The notes beneath the pieces are model-generated. The model did no database searches. It saw nothing but the letters and a program-made list of their open reading frames with translations, and was not told the DNA's origin. Positions 34,484-43,344 of a stretch of DNA of 64,000 nt are shown here, in pieces. This DNA is from Actinopolymorpha pittospori. Lineage in GTDB: Bacteria; Actinomycetota; Actinomycetes; Propionibacteriales; Actinopolymorphaceae. Each line of letters opens with the position of its first letter. Position 1 is the stretch's first letter. The position numbers and the translations under genes were made by a program. The stretch lies in the NCBI RefSeq assembly GCF_014873875.1, contig NZ_JADBEM010000001.1:6200001-6264000 (forward strand), in the 5' to 3' direction.

Positions 34484-35767
34484 TTGATCCCACGCATCGT
34501 CGTGGAGGACGTCGGTGCGGACGCCGTCCTCGTGGAGGTCAACGGCGAGCCCGTACTCGTACTGTCACCGCATCAGTCGTTCGCGTCCGCGGTGGGTGCC
34601 GTCGAGCGTTACGTGCCCGAAATCGACCAGGACCGAGCACGGGCGCTGGTCCGTGCCCATCTACCGGATGCCCCCGACCTCGAAGTCGCGGGGGATACCC
34701 CCTCGGTGCCCGCTGCCGACCGGGAGGAGCGACGCTGGGTGCCGGCGAAGCTGGTCATCGTCGTCGCGGCCGTCGCGGCCGCCGGGGGAATCGTCCTCGG
34801 CCAACTGGGCAACAACCAGGCAGGTCCCACCACTGCGCAGACCGAGCTACGGAGCGCGAGCTCGCCGTTCGCCAGCGACACTTTCCGCCGGCTGGCTGCC
34901 GAAGGTGATCTGATGTGTACGCCGATCGGCACGCTACGGGCACGCTGCACGGACTGGGACGGGTCGGTGATGCTGGCCGAAGCCAACGTCGGCCCGGAGA
35001 AACTCACCGTCATCTTCTCCTACGGAAGGGAGCGGATCGGCGTCGCCGTGTTCCCATCCGGAGCGGCTGCCCACGCGTGGGTCTCGGAGCCCGCGACCCG
35101 GGCGATGTACCCGAGCGCGGGAACTGAGGGCAGGTTCGTCATCTGGGGGACCGACCAGGAGAAGGTCGCCTCCTACCTGGCGCGGATCAGCGGTGTCACC
35201 GATTCGTCGCTCCAAGGTCCGGTGTCGAGCCGCCTTGGGGGGCCGACCCTGCCGCCGGTGCGGATGCGGGCGGTGCCGGCCAGCTTGGAGGGGATGCTGA
35301 TGGGTGCGCTCGGTGTGACGCCGGAGCAGGTCGACCGGGCGATCAGCGCAGGGCTGGATCGGACCTTCTCCTCGGTGCAGGCGTCCGCGGTCGCCCTGCT
35401 GCTCGGTATGCCTCCGGCGGGCGAGTCGGGACGTGAGCGCTCGACAACGCCGACGTCGACGCCGACGGCGGAGCCTGAGGGGTCGAAGCAGACGGGGAGC
35501 CACGCCGGGTCGTCGATCCCGCCCGGGCACGGCCCGCAGAACCCGGGGCCGCCTGGGCACCTGCCCGGGTCGGATGGGTCACCGACGGCGGACCCATCAG
35601 GGTCACCGAGGCTGCACACGCCGAATCCGCATGCGCAGCAGTCCAAGAAGCCGAAGCAGGAGAAGCGGTCACCGACTCCGCGGCAGACGACCCCCGCGAC
35701 GCCAGCCACCACGAACGGTCCGGCGCGCACCCCTGGGCACGGCGCGGGGTCACCCTCCCCGGAGTAA
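34484..35767 (+). CDS. One-pass membrane protein with Pro-rich tail, sigma-factor operon
   Basis: A 427-residue protein starting at TTG 34484 with GAGGAG seven bases upstream. Residues 1-85 form a soluble domain (MIPRIVVEDVGADAVLVEVNGEPVLVLSPHQ...), 87-107 a single helix (VPAKLVIVVAAVAAAGGIVLG), about 115-310 an external domain with two cysteines (DLMCTPIGTLRARC), and the last 110 residues a low-complexity Ser/Thr/Pro/Gly-rich tail. The topology, inside-out with an adjacent sigma factor, is that of an anti-sigma sensor, but I recognise no anti-sigma domain. The tail may cross or attach to the wall. Confidence 0.75.
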   Translation: MIPRIVVEDVGADAVLVEVNGEPVLVLSPHQSFASAVGAVERYVPEIDQDRARALVRAHLPDAPDLEVAGDTPSVPAADREERRWVPAKLVIVVAAVAAAGGIVLGQLGNNQAGPTTAQTELRSASSPFASDTFRRLAAEGDLMCTPIGTLRARCTDWDGSVMLAEANVGPEKLTVIFSYGRERIGVAVFPSGAAAHAWVSEPATRAMYPSAGTEGRFVIWGTDQEKVASYLARISGVTDSSLQGPVSSRLGGPTLPPVRMRAVPASLEGMLMGALGVTPEQVDRAISAGLDRTFSSVQASAVALLLGMPPAGESGRERSTTPTSTPTAEPEGSKQTGSHAGSSIPPGHGPQNPGPPGHLPGSDGSPTADPSGSPRLHTPNPHAQQSKKPKQEKRSPTPRQTTPATPATTNGPARTPGHGAGSPSPE

Positions 35768-35780
35768 CGGCGCGGAACGG

Positions 35781-36074
35781 TCAGTTACTGGTCAGCCGCC
35801 ACAGCGACGTGATCTCCGCGCTGCGGGCGGCGTGGAGGGGATCAGTGCTGTCCCTGGCGCGTGGATGTCGTGGGCTGGTGTCGATCTTGTCCATTACGGA
35901 CAGCTCCGCTGCCTCGATGGCCGCCAGGAGTTTGCCACGCGTCCTGAGTCCGAGACGCTCGGCCAGGTCGGACAGGACCAGCCATCCTTCACCTCCCGAT
36001 CGGAGGTGCGCGGTCAGTCCGTCCAGGAAACCGCGGAGCGGGGTGTTGTTCTCGGTCCAGTGGATCGTGGACAC
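35781..36074 (-). CDS. Small hypothetical protein
   Basis: A 97-residue soluble protein beginning at GTG 36074, chosen because GAGGAG lies seven bases upstream; the frame stays open upstream through a Cys-rich stretch to 36155 but has no ribosome-binding site there. The core WLVLSDLAERLGLRTRGKLLAAIEAAELSVMDKI resembles a helical DNA-binding-like segment, without a clear family. It converges on the sigma operon 13 bp away. Confidence 0.55.
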   Translation of the reverse strand: MSTIHWTENNTPLRGFLDGLTAHLRSGGEGWLVLSDLAERLGLRTRGKLLAAIEAAELSVMDKIDTSPRHPRARDSTDPLHAARSAEITSLWRLTSN

Positions 36075-36341
36075 GGCGTACTCCTCGTGATCGAACGTGC
36101 AGGGACACGAAGAGCACTTCGACGAGGAGCAGGAGAAGCCGCCGTGCCGCAGCACGAGCGCGAGGGTCAGGGCAGGTAGGGCTACCGCTCCCGCGTCGAA
36201 GCGCGAGCGGGGAAGTCGCCGAGAACCATGCCGAGCGTCATGACCAGCCCTTTCAAAGAGTCACGTGAGAGCCTCGCACAGCACTCTCGCCGCAGGCACA
36301 CCAGCCCATGGGGTGGGCAGGAAGGCTCAACCTGAGGTCGG

Positions 36342-36632
36342 TCAGCCGCGCCGTCGAGCGGAACGGGTGGGCCGGAACAGCCCCGACAGGATCCACCACA
36401 GTGAGGCAAAGGCGGCGGTCGCGGCGGTGAGAACCACGGCGAACCCGGTGGGCACCAACCACGAAGCGGCCGCACCGACTCCGGCCAGCGAGGTGATCGT
36501 CCACACCCAGCAGAGCGCCGCCAGGATGCCGAACATCGCGGCGGCGGAGCCCGCGAGCGCGCTCGCGCGGCGTACGTCCTCCGTCGCGAAGCCCGCTCGG
36601 GCGCCCCGCGCGGAGGCGGTCGGCTCGCGCAC
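36342..36632 (-). CDS. Small two-helix membrane protein
   Basis: A 96-residue protein with two hydrophobic helices (about residues 28-50, AGSAAAMFGILAALCWVWTI, and 58-85, ASWLVPTGFAVVLTAATAAFASLWWILSGLF) and basic ends. GTG start at 36632 with a canonical AAGGAGGAG upstream. No known family. It is a single gene between the 97-residue hypothetical and the sugar-binding lipoprotein. Confidence 0.6.
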   Translation of the reverse strand: MREPTASARGARAGFATEDVRRASALAGSAAAMFGILAALCWVWTITSLAGVGAAASWLVPTGFAVVLTAATAAFASLWWILSGLFRPTRSARRRG

Positions 36633-36736
36633 GTGGCTCCTCCTTACAGCGCGGTCTGGACGTGTCGACGATCGTAGTCTCTTCGGCTCGTCGCCGACCT
36701 TGGCCAGGAGTCAACGCCCACATTGACGCTTTATGT

Positions 36737-36757
36737 AACCGAGTTTAATATCTGCGA
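36737..36757. promoter_or_regulatory. Candidate ROK operator (copy 1) upstream of sugar-binding lipoprotein
   Basis: AACC-n2-GTTTAATATCT with a trailing GCGA closely matches the sequence at 39951 next to the ROK gene (GTTTA-A/G-TATCT core at 36743-36753). It is unusually AT-rich for this genome and lies about 150 bp upstream of the binding-protein start. Confidence 0.65.
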
Positions 36758-36908
36758 AGATCTGCATTCCGCGCTTTGCGCGAGTCATACTCGGCGTTCC
36801 TTCGTTGTGGAGCGACTGCACCAGAGTCCTCCAGGGTCCTCATAGATTCCTCCATTACCGACAGCCTCGATCGACCTCTTCCAGTGTTTGAGCGAGAAGG
36901 CGGGTCCG

Positions 36909-38573
36909 ATGGACACATACACGATGCGCGGGTCATCGAATCTCCGGCCGACGTCTCGGCGGGCATTCCTGAAGACTGCTGGCACGTTGGGAGGGCTCGC
37001 CTCGCTCGGGGTGTTGAGCGCCTGCAGCCGAGAGGGATCCGCCGGCGGTGCTGTCGTCCTGAGGGTCGGCCCAGAGGGCACCTTCGCCGCCATGCCCTCC
37101 AAGGCTGAGCAGAAGGGCAGCGTCACGCTGCAGGCCTACGCCGACGCGCTGCAGGAGTGGTACGACGCCAATCCGGGTGTCGAACTCAGGAAGACCAGCA
37201 TCGACATCTGGGACCAGGAAGCCATGGTCACCGCGGTGGCCGGTGGGACGGCTCCCGCCATCTATCCGAGCAACCCGCTCGGTGGCTGGAGCCAGCCCGA
37301 GATCAACTCCGCGTTCAAGCAGGGGCTGGCCGCCGACGTCACCGAACGGATCGACAACAGCGGGCTCGTCGGGAAGCTCTCCGACTACGTCCGGCCGGCC
37401 TTCGAGAGTGCCTGGAAGGTAGGCGGGAAGTACTACGGGGTGCCCGGCGGCTACTCGGTCGGCGACGGCATCTTCTATCGGCGCGACCTGTTCGCACAGG
37501 CGGACGTCGCGGAGCCCACGCCGAAGTGGACGTGGGCAGACGTCCAACGGATGGCGCGTGCGCTGACGGTGAAGGACCGCAAGGGGATCGCCGAACCCGC
37601 GTGGGCGTTGTCGATGAGGTTCACCAGTGCCGGGTCCGGACTTTTGACCGACCTTCCGGCGCCCGACACCACGTGGCACTGGAGGTCTGACTACACCTCC
37701 ATGGCTGACAGCTGGGTCACCATCATCGAGGACTTCCGCCGCATGATGTTCGAGGAACGCTCGATCGTCTCCGACATCTCCTACAACAGCTGGAACGAAG
37801 TCACCGCGGCGTTCCTGCGCGACGACGTGGCGATGCGACCCGGTAACTCCACCTCCTACTTCGACAGCCCCGACAGTGACACGAGCTTCGCCAGCCTGGC
37901 GAAGCGCCTCGACAAACCTGTCGGCGACGTCGTCGGCTGGATGAGCTACCCGCTCGGTGAGCAGGGTCAGTTCCCGGGGCGGCGCTCGTTCATCACGGCG
38001 TACTCCTTCAACCCCGACCTCGGTTCCGAGGCGCTCGACGCGTGCTTCAGCCTGTACTCGTTCATGATCGGACCAGGCCTGGTCCAGCAGGTCAACGCGG
38101 TCTATGAGAAGACCAAGGACCTGCGGCAGGTCTACGACGCGGGCACGTTGACTCCGATCCTCGCCGAGACACGGGGCAAGCTTCCGGGCAGCCCCGAGGA
38201 GGCGTGGGGGAAACAGTTCGTCGACGCCGTGCTCGGGGCCGGGAGCAGGATGGTGGTGCCCGAACGTTCGAGCTACCTGCCCCCCGAGGAGAAGGCGGGA
38301 CCTTCCTCCAAGGCGAGCGAGGACGCGTTCTCCCGTTGGATGTACGAGCGCGGGGACCTCGACCTGCGCGCCGACGTGCGCAGGCTGGAGGCGACGCTCA
38401 ACAAGCAGGCGGAGAGTTTCTCCTCCAGCGTGGGGAAGGAGGAGTTCGTCGCGGGGGCGAAGAAGTACTTCGCCGCCCACGACGAGTTCTGGCAAACGGA
38501 TGCCCCCGAGTTCCACGAGCAGATCTTCCGGCCCTGGTACGAGGACCGCGTGCTGCCGGCCCTCGGGGAGTAG
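36909..38573 (+). CDS. Carbohydrate-type extracellular solute-binding lipoprotein
   Basis: A 554-residue binding protein with a Tat motif (TSRRAFLKTAGTLGGLASLGVL) and lipobox LSAC, then the SBP_bac_1-like fold (YADALQEWYDANPGVELRKTSIDIWDQEAMVTAVAGGTAPAIYPSNP). ATG 36909 with GAGAAGG was preferred over TTG 36888. It probably delivers a sugar or oligosaccharide, but no permease genes lie in the window, so its transporter must be encoded elsewhere. A motif shared with the ROK gene upstream region lies in its promoter. Confidence 0.88.
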   Translation: MDTYTMRGSSNLRPTSRRAFLKTAGTLGGLASLGVLSACSREGSAGGAVVLRVGPEGTFAAMPSKAEQKGSVTLQAYADALQEWYDANPGVELRKTSIDIWDQEAMVTAVAGGTAPAIYPSNPLGGWSQPEINSAFKQGLAADVTERIDNSGLVGKLSDYVRPAFESAWKVGGKYYGVPGGYSVGDGIFYRRDLFAQADVAEPTPKWTWADVQRMARALTVKDRKGIAEPAWALSMRFTSAGSGLLTDLPAPDTTWHWRSDYTSMADSWVTIIEDFRRMMFEERSIVSDISYNSWNEVTAAFLRDDVAMRPGNSTSYFDSPDSDTSFASLAKRLDKPVGDVVGWMSYPLGEQGQFPGRRSFITAYSFNPDLGSEALDACFSLYSFMIGPGLVQQVNAVYEKTKDLRQVYDAGTLTPILAETRGKLPGSPEEAWGKQFVDAVLGAGSRMVVPERSSYLPPEEKAGPSSKASEDAFSRWMYERGDLDLRADVRRLEATLNKQAESFSSSVGKEEFVAGAKKYFAAHDEFWQTDAPEFHEQIFRPWYEDRVLPALGE

Positions 38574-38592
38574 GCCTCCTACCGCAGTAGGC
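38574..38592. terminator. Weak hairpin between convergent binding-protein and ROK genes
   Basis: CCTAC and GTAGG pair around CGCA just after the lipoprotein stop. The stem is short; assignment as terminator is tentative. Confidence 0.3.
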
Positions 38593-38620
38593 GCCAGGTC
38601 AGGTCCGGGTGGGGTCAGCG

Positions 38621-39838
38621 TCAGCCGGTGAACCTGGGTGCGTAGGTGTTGTGCAGGAGCAGGGAGGCCGCCCCGATCGCGCCCACGTCGCTCCCGGCGT
38701 CGGAGATCGCCACCCTGGTCTCGCGCTGGCCGGGAAGCGGCACCCGCTCGGTGAGAGTGCGGTGGATCACGCTTTCGTAGATCGGTCGGGCGGCCTCCAG
38801 CCCCGCGCCGCCGAGCACGACGAGATCGGGGTCCAGAACCGCCACGACACCGAGCAGTCCGAGGCCGAGCATCGTGGCCGCGTGGACGAGGGCGTCCCGT
38901 TCGACCGACGGTCCGTTCACCGCGACCCGGCAGACGTCGCCGTAGCTGGACGGTGTCGGTGCGGCGCCAGGGCGGGACGCCGTGTGCCGTCGAACCTTCG
39001 ACCGCCGGCGGACATCCTCGAGGATCGCCGCCGGTGAGGCGTACTGGCCGACGCATCCCCGGCTTCCGCACGGACACAGGGGTCCGCCGGGATCGATCGG
39101 CACGTGGTAGAGGTCGCCGCCCAGCCCCGCTCCACCGCGGTAGACCTGGCCGTCGAGCACCAGGGCGGTCCCGAGGCCCCACCCGATGTAGACGAACAGC
39201 AGATTGCGCACGTCGTGTGCCTTGCCGTTCCAGGTCTCGCCGACGGCGGCCGCGACGGCGTCGTTGTCGACCGCGACGTCGCAACCGATGCGTTCGACCA
39301 GCATCTTCTTCAGATGGACCCGACCCCACTCGGGCATGCCGCCAGGATTGTCGAGGATCCCCTCGCCCGGATCGAGCGGACCGGGAGCACCGACGCCCAC
39401 ACCGAGGACCTGGTCGCGCTCGACGCCGGAGCGCTCGACCAACTGGCGGGTCACCCGGGCGATCTGGTCGGCGCTGCGGGAGGGACCACCGCGTCGTGGT
39501 GTCCGCCGACGCTCGCGTTCCACCACCGTCCCGGCGAGGTCCACCAGGACGTACGCCGTCTCGTCCCGGTCGATGTGCACGCCAAGGGCGTAGGCGGCGG
39601 TGGGGTCGATGCGCAGGACGGTCGGGGGCCTGCCGGTACGTGCCGCCTCCCTGCTGGTGTCCTCCAGGAGCAGGCCGGAGGCGACCAGTCGGCGCACGAT
39701 CTTCGAGATCGCCTGGAAGGTCAGGCCGGTGCGTTGCGCGAGCTCCGCTCGACTGGTCGCGGTCCGCGTGCGGACGAGTTCGAGGACGACCTGTTGGTTG
39801 TAGTCGCCGAGCCGAAGTGCACGGGTGCCTGTACGCAC
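38621..39838 (-). CDS. ROK-family transcriptional repressor
   Basis: A 405-residue protein with an N-terminal winged helix (LRLGDYNQQVVLELVRTRTATSRAELAQRTGLTFQAISKIVRRLVASGLL) and a ROK sugar-kinase-like domain including the zinc motif CPCGSRGCVG and GVGVGAPGPLD. Such NagC/XylR-type repressors release DNA on binding a sugar. The GTG at 39838 was chosen for GAGG-AG seven bases upstream. It faces the sugar-binding gene convergently and the beta-helix gene divergently; both share a motif that is probably its operator. Confidence 0.9.
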   Translation of the reverse strand: MRTGTRALRLGDYNQQVVLELVRTRTATSRAELAQRTGLTFQAISKIVRRLVASGLLLEDTSREAARTGRPPTVLRIDPTAAYALGVHIDRDETAYVLVDLAGTVVERERRRTPRRGGPSRSADQIARVTRQLVERSGVERDQVLGVGVGAPGPLDPGEGILDNPGGMPEWGRVHLKKMLVERIGCDVAVDNDAVAAAVGETWNGKAHDVRNLLFVYIGWGLGTALVLDGQVYRGGAGLGGDLYHVPIDPGGPLCPCGSRGCVGQYASPAAILEDVRRRSKVRRHTASRPGAAPTPSSYGDVCRVAVNGPSVERDALVHAATMLGLGLLGVVAVLDPDLVVLGGAGLEAARPIYESVIHRTLTERVPLPGQRETRVAISDAGSDVGAIGAASLLLHNTYAPRFTG

Positions 39839-39950
39839 GCTGTCTCTCCTCGCTCGTCCGACCACCGCACAGGTGGAGACGGCGGTGGCCAACGATATCG
39901 CCCAGGTTTCGAGCGTGTGGGTACGTCATTCTGTGGTTGACGGGTTTTGC

Positions 39951-39972
39951 AACCACGTTTAGTATCTCGCGA
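39951..39972. promoter_or_regulatory. Candidate ROK operator (copy 2) between ROK and beta-helix genes
   Basis: AACC-n2-GTTTAGTATCT followed by CGCGA; the 11-base core at 39957-39967 differs by one base from that at 36743. It stands in the 250-bp divergent region, 113 bp from the ROK start, fitting autorepression and co-control of the beta-helix gene. Confidence 0.65.
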
Positions 39973-40088
39973 CAGACGAGCCGGCCGGGTAGTTCCGCCA
40001 CCTGCGTTTCAGGTCGCCGCCCCGCGCTCACGTGCTCGTCCGCGACGCGCCAGCATCTCGGGTTTCACCAGATGAAGGGACGGCTGAT

Positions 40089-41222
40089 ATGCCGTGGGTC
40101 AAGCGTGTCCTCATGTTCTCTCTCGCGGTCGCTTTGGTGTGGTCGTTGAGCGCCACGCATCCGCGCGAGGCCGAAGCGACGAAGATCGAGGCGAAGTGTT
40201 CGAACTCCTCCTCGGACGCGGGCATGATCAACGCGGCCATCTCCGGAAGTGAGGTCGGAGACGAGATCGTCATCGATGGTCCGTGTCGGATCGACCAGAC
40301 CATCAAGCTGCTGGGTAACCGTTCCTACCGAGGAGAGAGCCGCACCGGCACCGTCCTGCGGCAGGCAGACGGCGCCGACCTGAAGGCGATCCTCGCCTCC
40401 GACAGCTATCTCGACAACAGCGTCACGACCGGAACGCCGGTGTCGGTACGGCAACTGACACTCGACGGCAACCGGGCGAACAACACGGCGGCGACCGCGG
40501 GCTTCATCGTCCGTTCGTGGCAGACCGTCATCGACGATCTCCAGATCAGGTCCATGGGGGGCAACGGGATCTGGTTCAGCAATCGCAGTGCCAACGGCAC
40601 GCTGCTGACGAACACCTCCGTGAACGGTCAGATCACGAACAACTTCGTGACCGACTCCGGCGGCCACGGCATCTACGTCGACGATCCGGGAAACTCGCTC
40701 ACGGACTGGAACCTCAGCGGAAACTGGATCGCGTCCTCCGGACTGGACGGAATCCATCTCGACAACGCGGCCGGCTGGGTGGTGCGCAACAACCACGTCT
40801 ACGGCGTTCCCGGTCACGCGATCTACGCCAACCGGCTCTGGGGAACCTCCATCACCGACAACTACATCGAGGACTTCGGCGGATCCGCGCAGGCCGGTGT
40901 GTGGTACGGCATCCGGGCGACGGTGCAGGGCGGCGCGGCCTCCACGATCTCCGACAACAAGGTCTTCAACCTCGGCGGTGAGTCCAACGCCGCTTCGACC
41001 TATCGATACATCGGCATCTCCAAGGTCAACTACGGCTCAGGTGTCGTCAGCGTGACCGGAAACGCGATCCGCGGCGGTGACCCACGGCGCGGGACGGGTC
41101 TCTACTACGCCCGAGGCACCGGCGAGAGCCTGATGGTGAGCTCCACCGGGAACATCGTCACCGACGTCCTGCGGCAGGTGCAGACGGAGGGCAGCCACGT
41201 GATCGTGACCGTCGGCAGGTAG
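40089..41222 (+). CDS. Secreted right-handed parallel beta-helix protein
   Basis: A 377-residue protein with a Sec-type signal peptide (MPWVKRVLMFSLAVALVWSLSA...) and then repeating coils of the pectate-lyase/NosD kind: VIDDLQIRSMGGNGIWFSN, GQITNNFVTDSGGHGIYVDD, NLSGNWIASSGLDGIHLDN, VVRNNHVYGVPGHAIYAN. Such folds often bind or cleave polysaccharides; no catalytic triad can be assigned. It starts at ATG 40089 with GAAGGGA upstream and is divergent from the ROK repressor, so it probably belongs to its regulon. Confidence 0.83.
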   Translation: MPWVKRVLMFSLAVALVWSLSATHPREAEATKIEAKCSNSSSDAGMINAAISGSEVGDEIVIDGPCRIDQTIKLLGNRSYRGESRTGTVLRQADGADLKAILASDSYLDNSVTTGTPVSVRQLTLDGNRANNTAATAGFIVRSWQTVIDDLQIRSMGGNGIWFSNRSANGTLLTNTSVNGQITNNFVTDSGGHGIYVDDPGNSLTDWNLSGNWIASSGLDGIHLDNAAGWVVRNNHVYGVPGHAIYANRLWGTSITDNYIEDFGGSAQAGVWYGIRATVQGGAASTISDNKVFNLGGESNAASTYRYIGISKVNYGSGVVSVTGNAIRGGDPRRGTGLYYARGTGESLMVSSTGNIVTDVLRQVQTEGSHVIVTVGR

Positions 41223-41230
41223 GCCCGTCC

Positions 41231-41280
41231 CGTCTCAGGTGGATCGGTTCCGTCTCAGGTGGATCGGTCCCGTCTCAGGA
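41231..41280. repeat. 20-bp tandem repeat, 2.5 copies
   Basis: CGTCTCAGGTGGATCGGTTC at 41231-41250 is repeated with one change at 41251-41270, and half a copy follows at 41271-41280. It fills the gap between the convergent beta-helix and propeller genes, and the last copy contains the stop codon of the latter. Confidence 0.9.
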
Positions 41281-43251
41281 CAGGTCCACCCTGACCAGGT
41301 TGAGCCCCCGGGTGGTGAACAGCGTGCTGGTCCCGTCTGTCACCACCTCGGGGGCTCCGAACCACGACTGGCTCAGACCGGAGGCCAGGACGTCCAGCGT
41401 CGGTTGCGTGTGGCCGACGCTGACGCTCCACAGCCTGCTCCGGTCCGTACCGAACACGCGGTCGCCGATGACCGCGAGCTTGCCGCCCGCCGCGCCGGTG
41501 TCGACCTGCCAGAGGAGCGCCCGGGTGGTCACGTCCAGGGCGAACAGTTCGCCCTCGACGGTGCTGCCGACCAGTACCCGCCCGACCATCTTCAGGTCCT
41601 GGATCACGGTGCCGGCGGTCGGCTCGATGATCCACGACATCGTCCGCGTCGTGTGGTCGAAGTAGCCGAGCTTGGCGCGGGTCGTCGTGGGTGTGGTGCC
41701 GAACCCGTTGTTGACGCTTCCGCCGAGGTACACGCCGCGGGTCTCGGGCCAGACGGACTGGACGGTCTGGTCGGGGAGAACGCCGCGGTAGGAGCGGAAC
41801 CGCCGGCCGTCGTAGATGTTCAGCGCTCCCTCCCATCGCCCGTAGTCCGGTTCGGTCGACATCAGGACGAGGTTGCGCCGCCGGTCGACGACCAGGGCGG
41901 TCGGACGTGTCTGCTCGTACTCCTCGGCGACCCTGGCGACCTCGGTGGCCTGGCGGCCGTCGGTGGGCATCCGGAGCAGCCGGGCGAGGGTGTAGACACC
42001 CAGGTAGACCGTGCCGTCACGGGTGTCCATGTCCTTCGCCTCACCACCGAAGGGGACGCGGTGGGACGCGAACGCCGGCGGGTTGTGCGTCGAGGTGACC
42101 TGGACACCAAGGCTGCCGCCGACGACGATCCGGTCGCCGGCGTAGAGCAGCGACATCGGCCGCTCCGGCATCGGCTCGAGGTCAGGCGTGGTCATGTCCA
42201 TCGCCTCGGTGGTGCTGGTCGCGGGATCGTAGACGATCCCGCCGGCGCTCGTCACCGACCAGAGCCGGCCGTCCGGGAGAAGGCCGAGGCGCAGGTTGGA
42301 CGCTTCCGCGACCGGGATGCCGACGAGCGTCGGCTCGGTGTCCCCGACGGTGAAGCGGTACAACGAGCCGCTGGGTCTGGTGGCGTACCAGACCTGGTCG
42401 CCCTCGCTGGTGAGGCCGACCAGGAAGGAGTCGTTGGGCGTCTGCAGGATCTGGTAGCTCGAGGGGTCGCGGGTGTCCATGACCAGGACCTCGGCGGTCG
42501 GTGAGATCCCGACGACCAACGTGTCGCCGGCGAGGTGGCAGATCGCGCCGAAGGTCCGACTCGCCAACTCCGTCGGGAGAATGCTGGTCCGGTCGCCGCT
42601 CGCCCGGTCGAAGGCCACCAGACCGGCCCGGGAACCGATGCCGCAGTAGACGGTCGTCTCGCTGGCCACCAGGTCGCGGACGTACTGGTCGTCGTCGTCC
42701 ATCCGGCCGTGGTTGGTCGCCTGGCCACTCGCCGGGTCGTACTCCCACAGTTGTGCGCCGGGGTAGGTGCCGACGAACACGCGGCCGTCCGGGGACGCCT
42801 TCACGGTCCAGCCGACCTCCTGCGCCAGGTCGACGAGCCGCTCGACCTCCAGGGTGACGGTGTCGATCCGGAACAACCGACCCGGTGAGTACGACGACAC
42901 GTAGAGGTCGGTGCCCACGACGTCGGCGCCCCACAGTCCCGGAACGTCGGGAATCACCGCAGTCTTGGTGATCCTTCCTTGTGTCAGGTCATAGGCGGCA
43001 ACTTTGGTCGGCAGGATCTGACGCGTCACGAACCAGATCTCGTCCCCGATGCGTACGCCGTTGCCGAAGGTCAGCGCCCTGGACGCCGGCCCGAGGTCGG
43101 TGAGGGTCGCCTCGGGAACGTCGGTGGTCGCGGCGGCGGCTCGTCCGACATCGCCCCACATGCCCAGGACTCCGGCGGCGAGGCCCGTGGCGCCGGCGAC
43201 GACGAGCCGTCGACTCAGCGCGGACGCGGGGGACGGGTTCGAGTCGGACAT
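41275..43251 (-). CDS. Tat-exported beta-propeller protein
   Basis: A 658-residue protein with a Tat signal (LSRRLVVAGATGLAAGVLGM, cleavage near AAAA) and about a dozen four-stranded repeat units of the kind found in quinoprotein or lyase propellers (YDPASGQATNHGRMDDDDQYVRDLV; GVYLGGSVNNGFGTTPTTTRAKLGYFD; LFALDVTTRALLWQVDTG). Two seven- or eight-bladed propellers in tandem seem likely. Family-level function is unclear; location downstream of the GH109-like gene suggests a role in binding or cleaving glycans outside the cell. Flanked by two different tandem repeats. Confidence 0.78.
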   Translation of the reverse strand: MSDSNPSPASALSRRLVVAGATGLAAGVLGMWGDVGRAAAATTDVPEATLTDLGPASRALTFGNGVRIGDEIWFVTRQILPTKVAAYDLTQGRITKTAVIPDVPGLWGADVVGTDLYVSSYSPGRLFRIDTVTLEVERLVDLAQEVGWTVKASPDGRVFVGTYPGAQLWEYDPASGQATNHGRMDDDDQYVRDLVASETTVYCGIGSRAGLVAFDRASGDRTSILPTELASRTFGAICHLAGDTLVVGISPTAEVLVMDTRDPSSYQILQTPNDSFLVGLTSEGDQVWYATRPSGSLYRFTVGDTEPTLVGIPVAEASNLRLGLLPDGRLWSVTSAGGIVYDPATSTTEAMDMTTPDLEPMPERPMSLLYAGDRIVVGGSLGVQVTSTHNPPAFASHRVPFGGEAKDMDTRDGTVYLGVYTLARLLRMPTDGRQATEVARVAEEYEQTRPTALVVDRRRNLVLMSTEPDYGRWEGALNIYDGRRFRSYRGVLPDQTVQSVWPETRGVYLGGSVNNGFGTTPTTTRAKLGYFDHTTRTMSWIIEPTAGTVIQDLKMVGRVLVGSTVEGELFALDVTTRALLWQVDTGAAGGKLAVIGDRVFGTDRSRLWSVSVGHTQPTLDVLASGLSQSWFGAPEVVTDGTSTLFTTRGLNLVRVDLS

Positions 43252-43274
43252 CCGTATCTCCGTTCGACCTCATT

Positions 43275-43324
43275 CAACCTGAACGTCAACCTGAACGTCA
43301 CACCTGAACGTCAACCTGGACCTG
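43275..43324. repeat. 12-bp tandem repeat CAACCTGAACGT, about 3.5 copies
   Basis: Units begin at 43275, 43287, 43299 (one base longer) and 43312 (partial). They lie in the 93-bp gap between the stop of the GH109-like gene and the start of the propeller gene, just upstream of the latter's ribosome-binding site. Confidence 0.88.
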
Positions 43325-43344
43325 CACCTGGTCGTCGCGGCACG

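Noticed and set aside
36075..36155. A Cys-rich stretch (CSSSKCSSCPC) in frame upstream of the 97-residue hypothetical, suggestive of a peptide precursor
   Set aside because: No ribosome-binding site precedes the GTG at 36155, whereas GAGGAG sits exactly before GTG 36074; there are no modification enzymes nearby.
36933..40031. A 1032-codon open frame on the - strand spanning the sugar-binding, ROK and flanking regions
   Set aside because: It covers the complement of the sugar-binding gene and a shifted frame of the ROK gene. Composition is Arg-rich and no family is visible.
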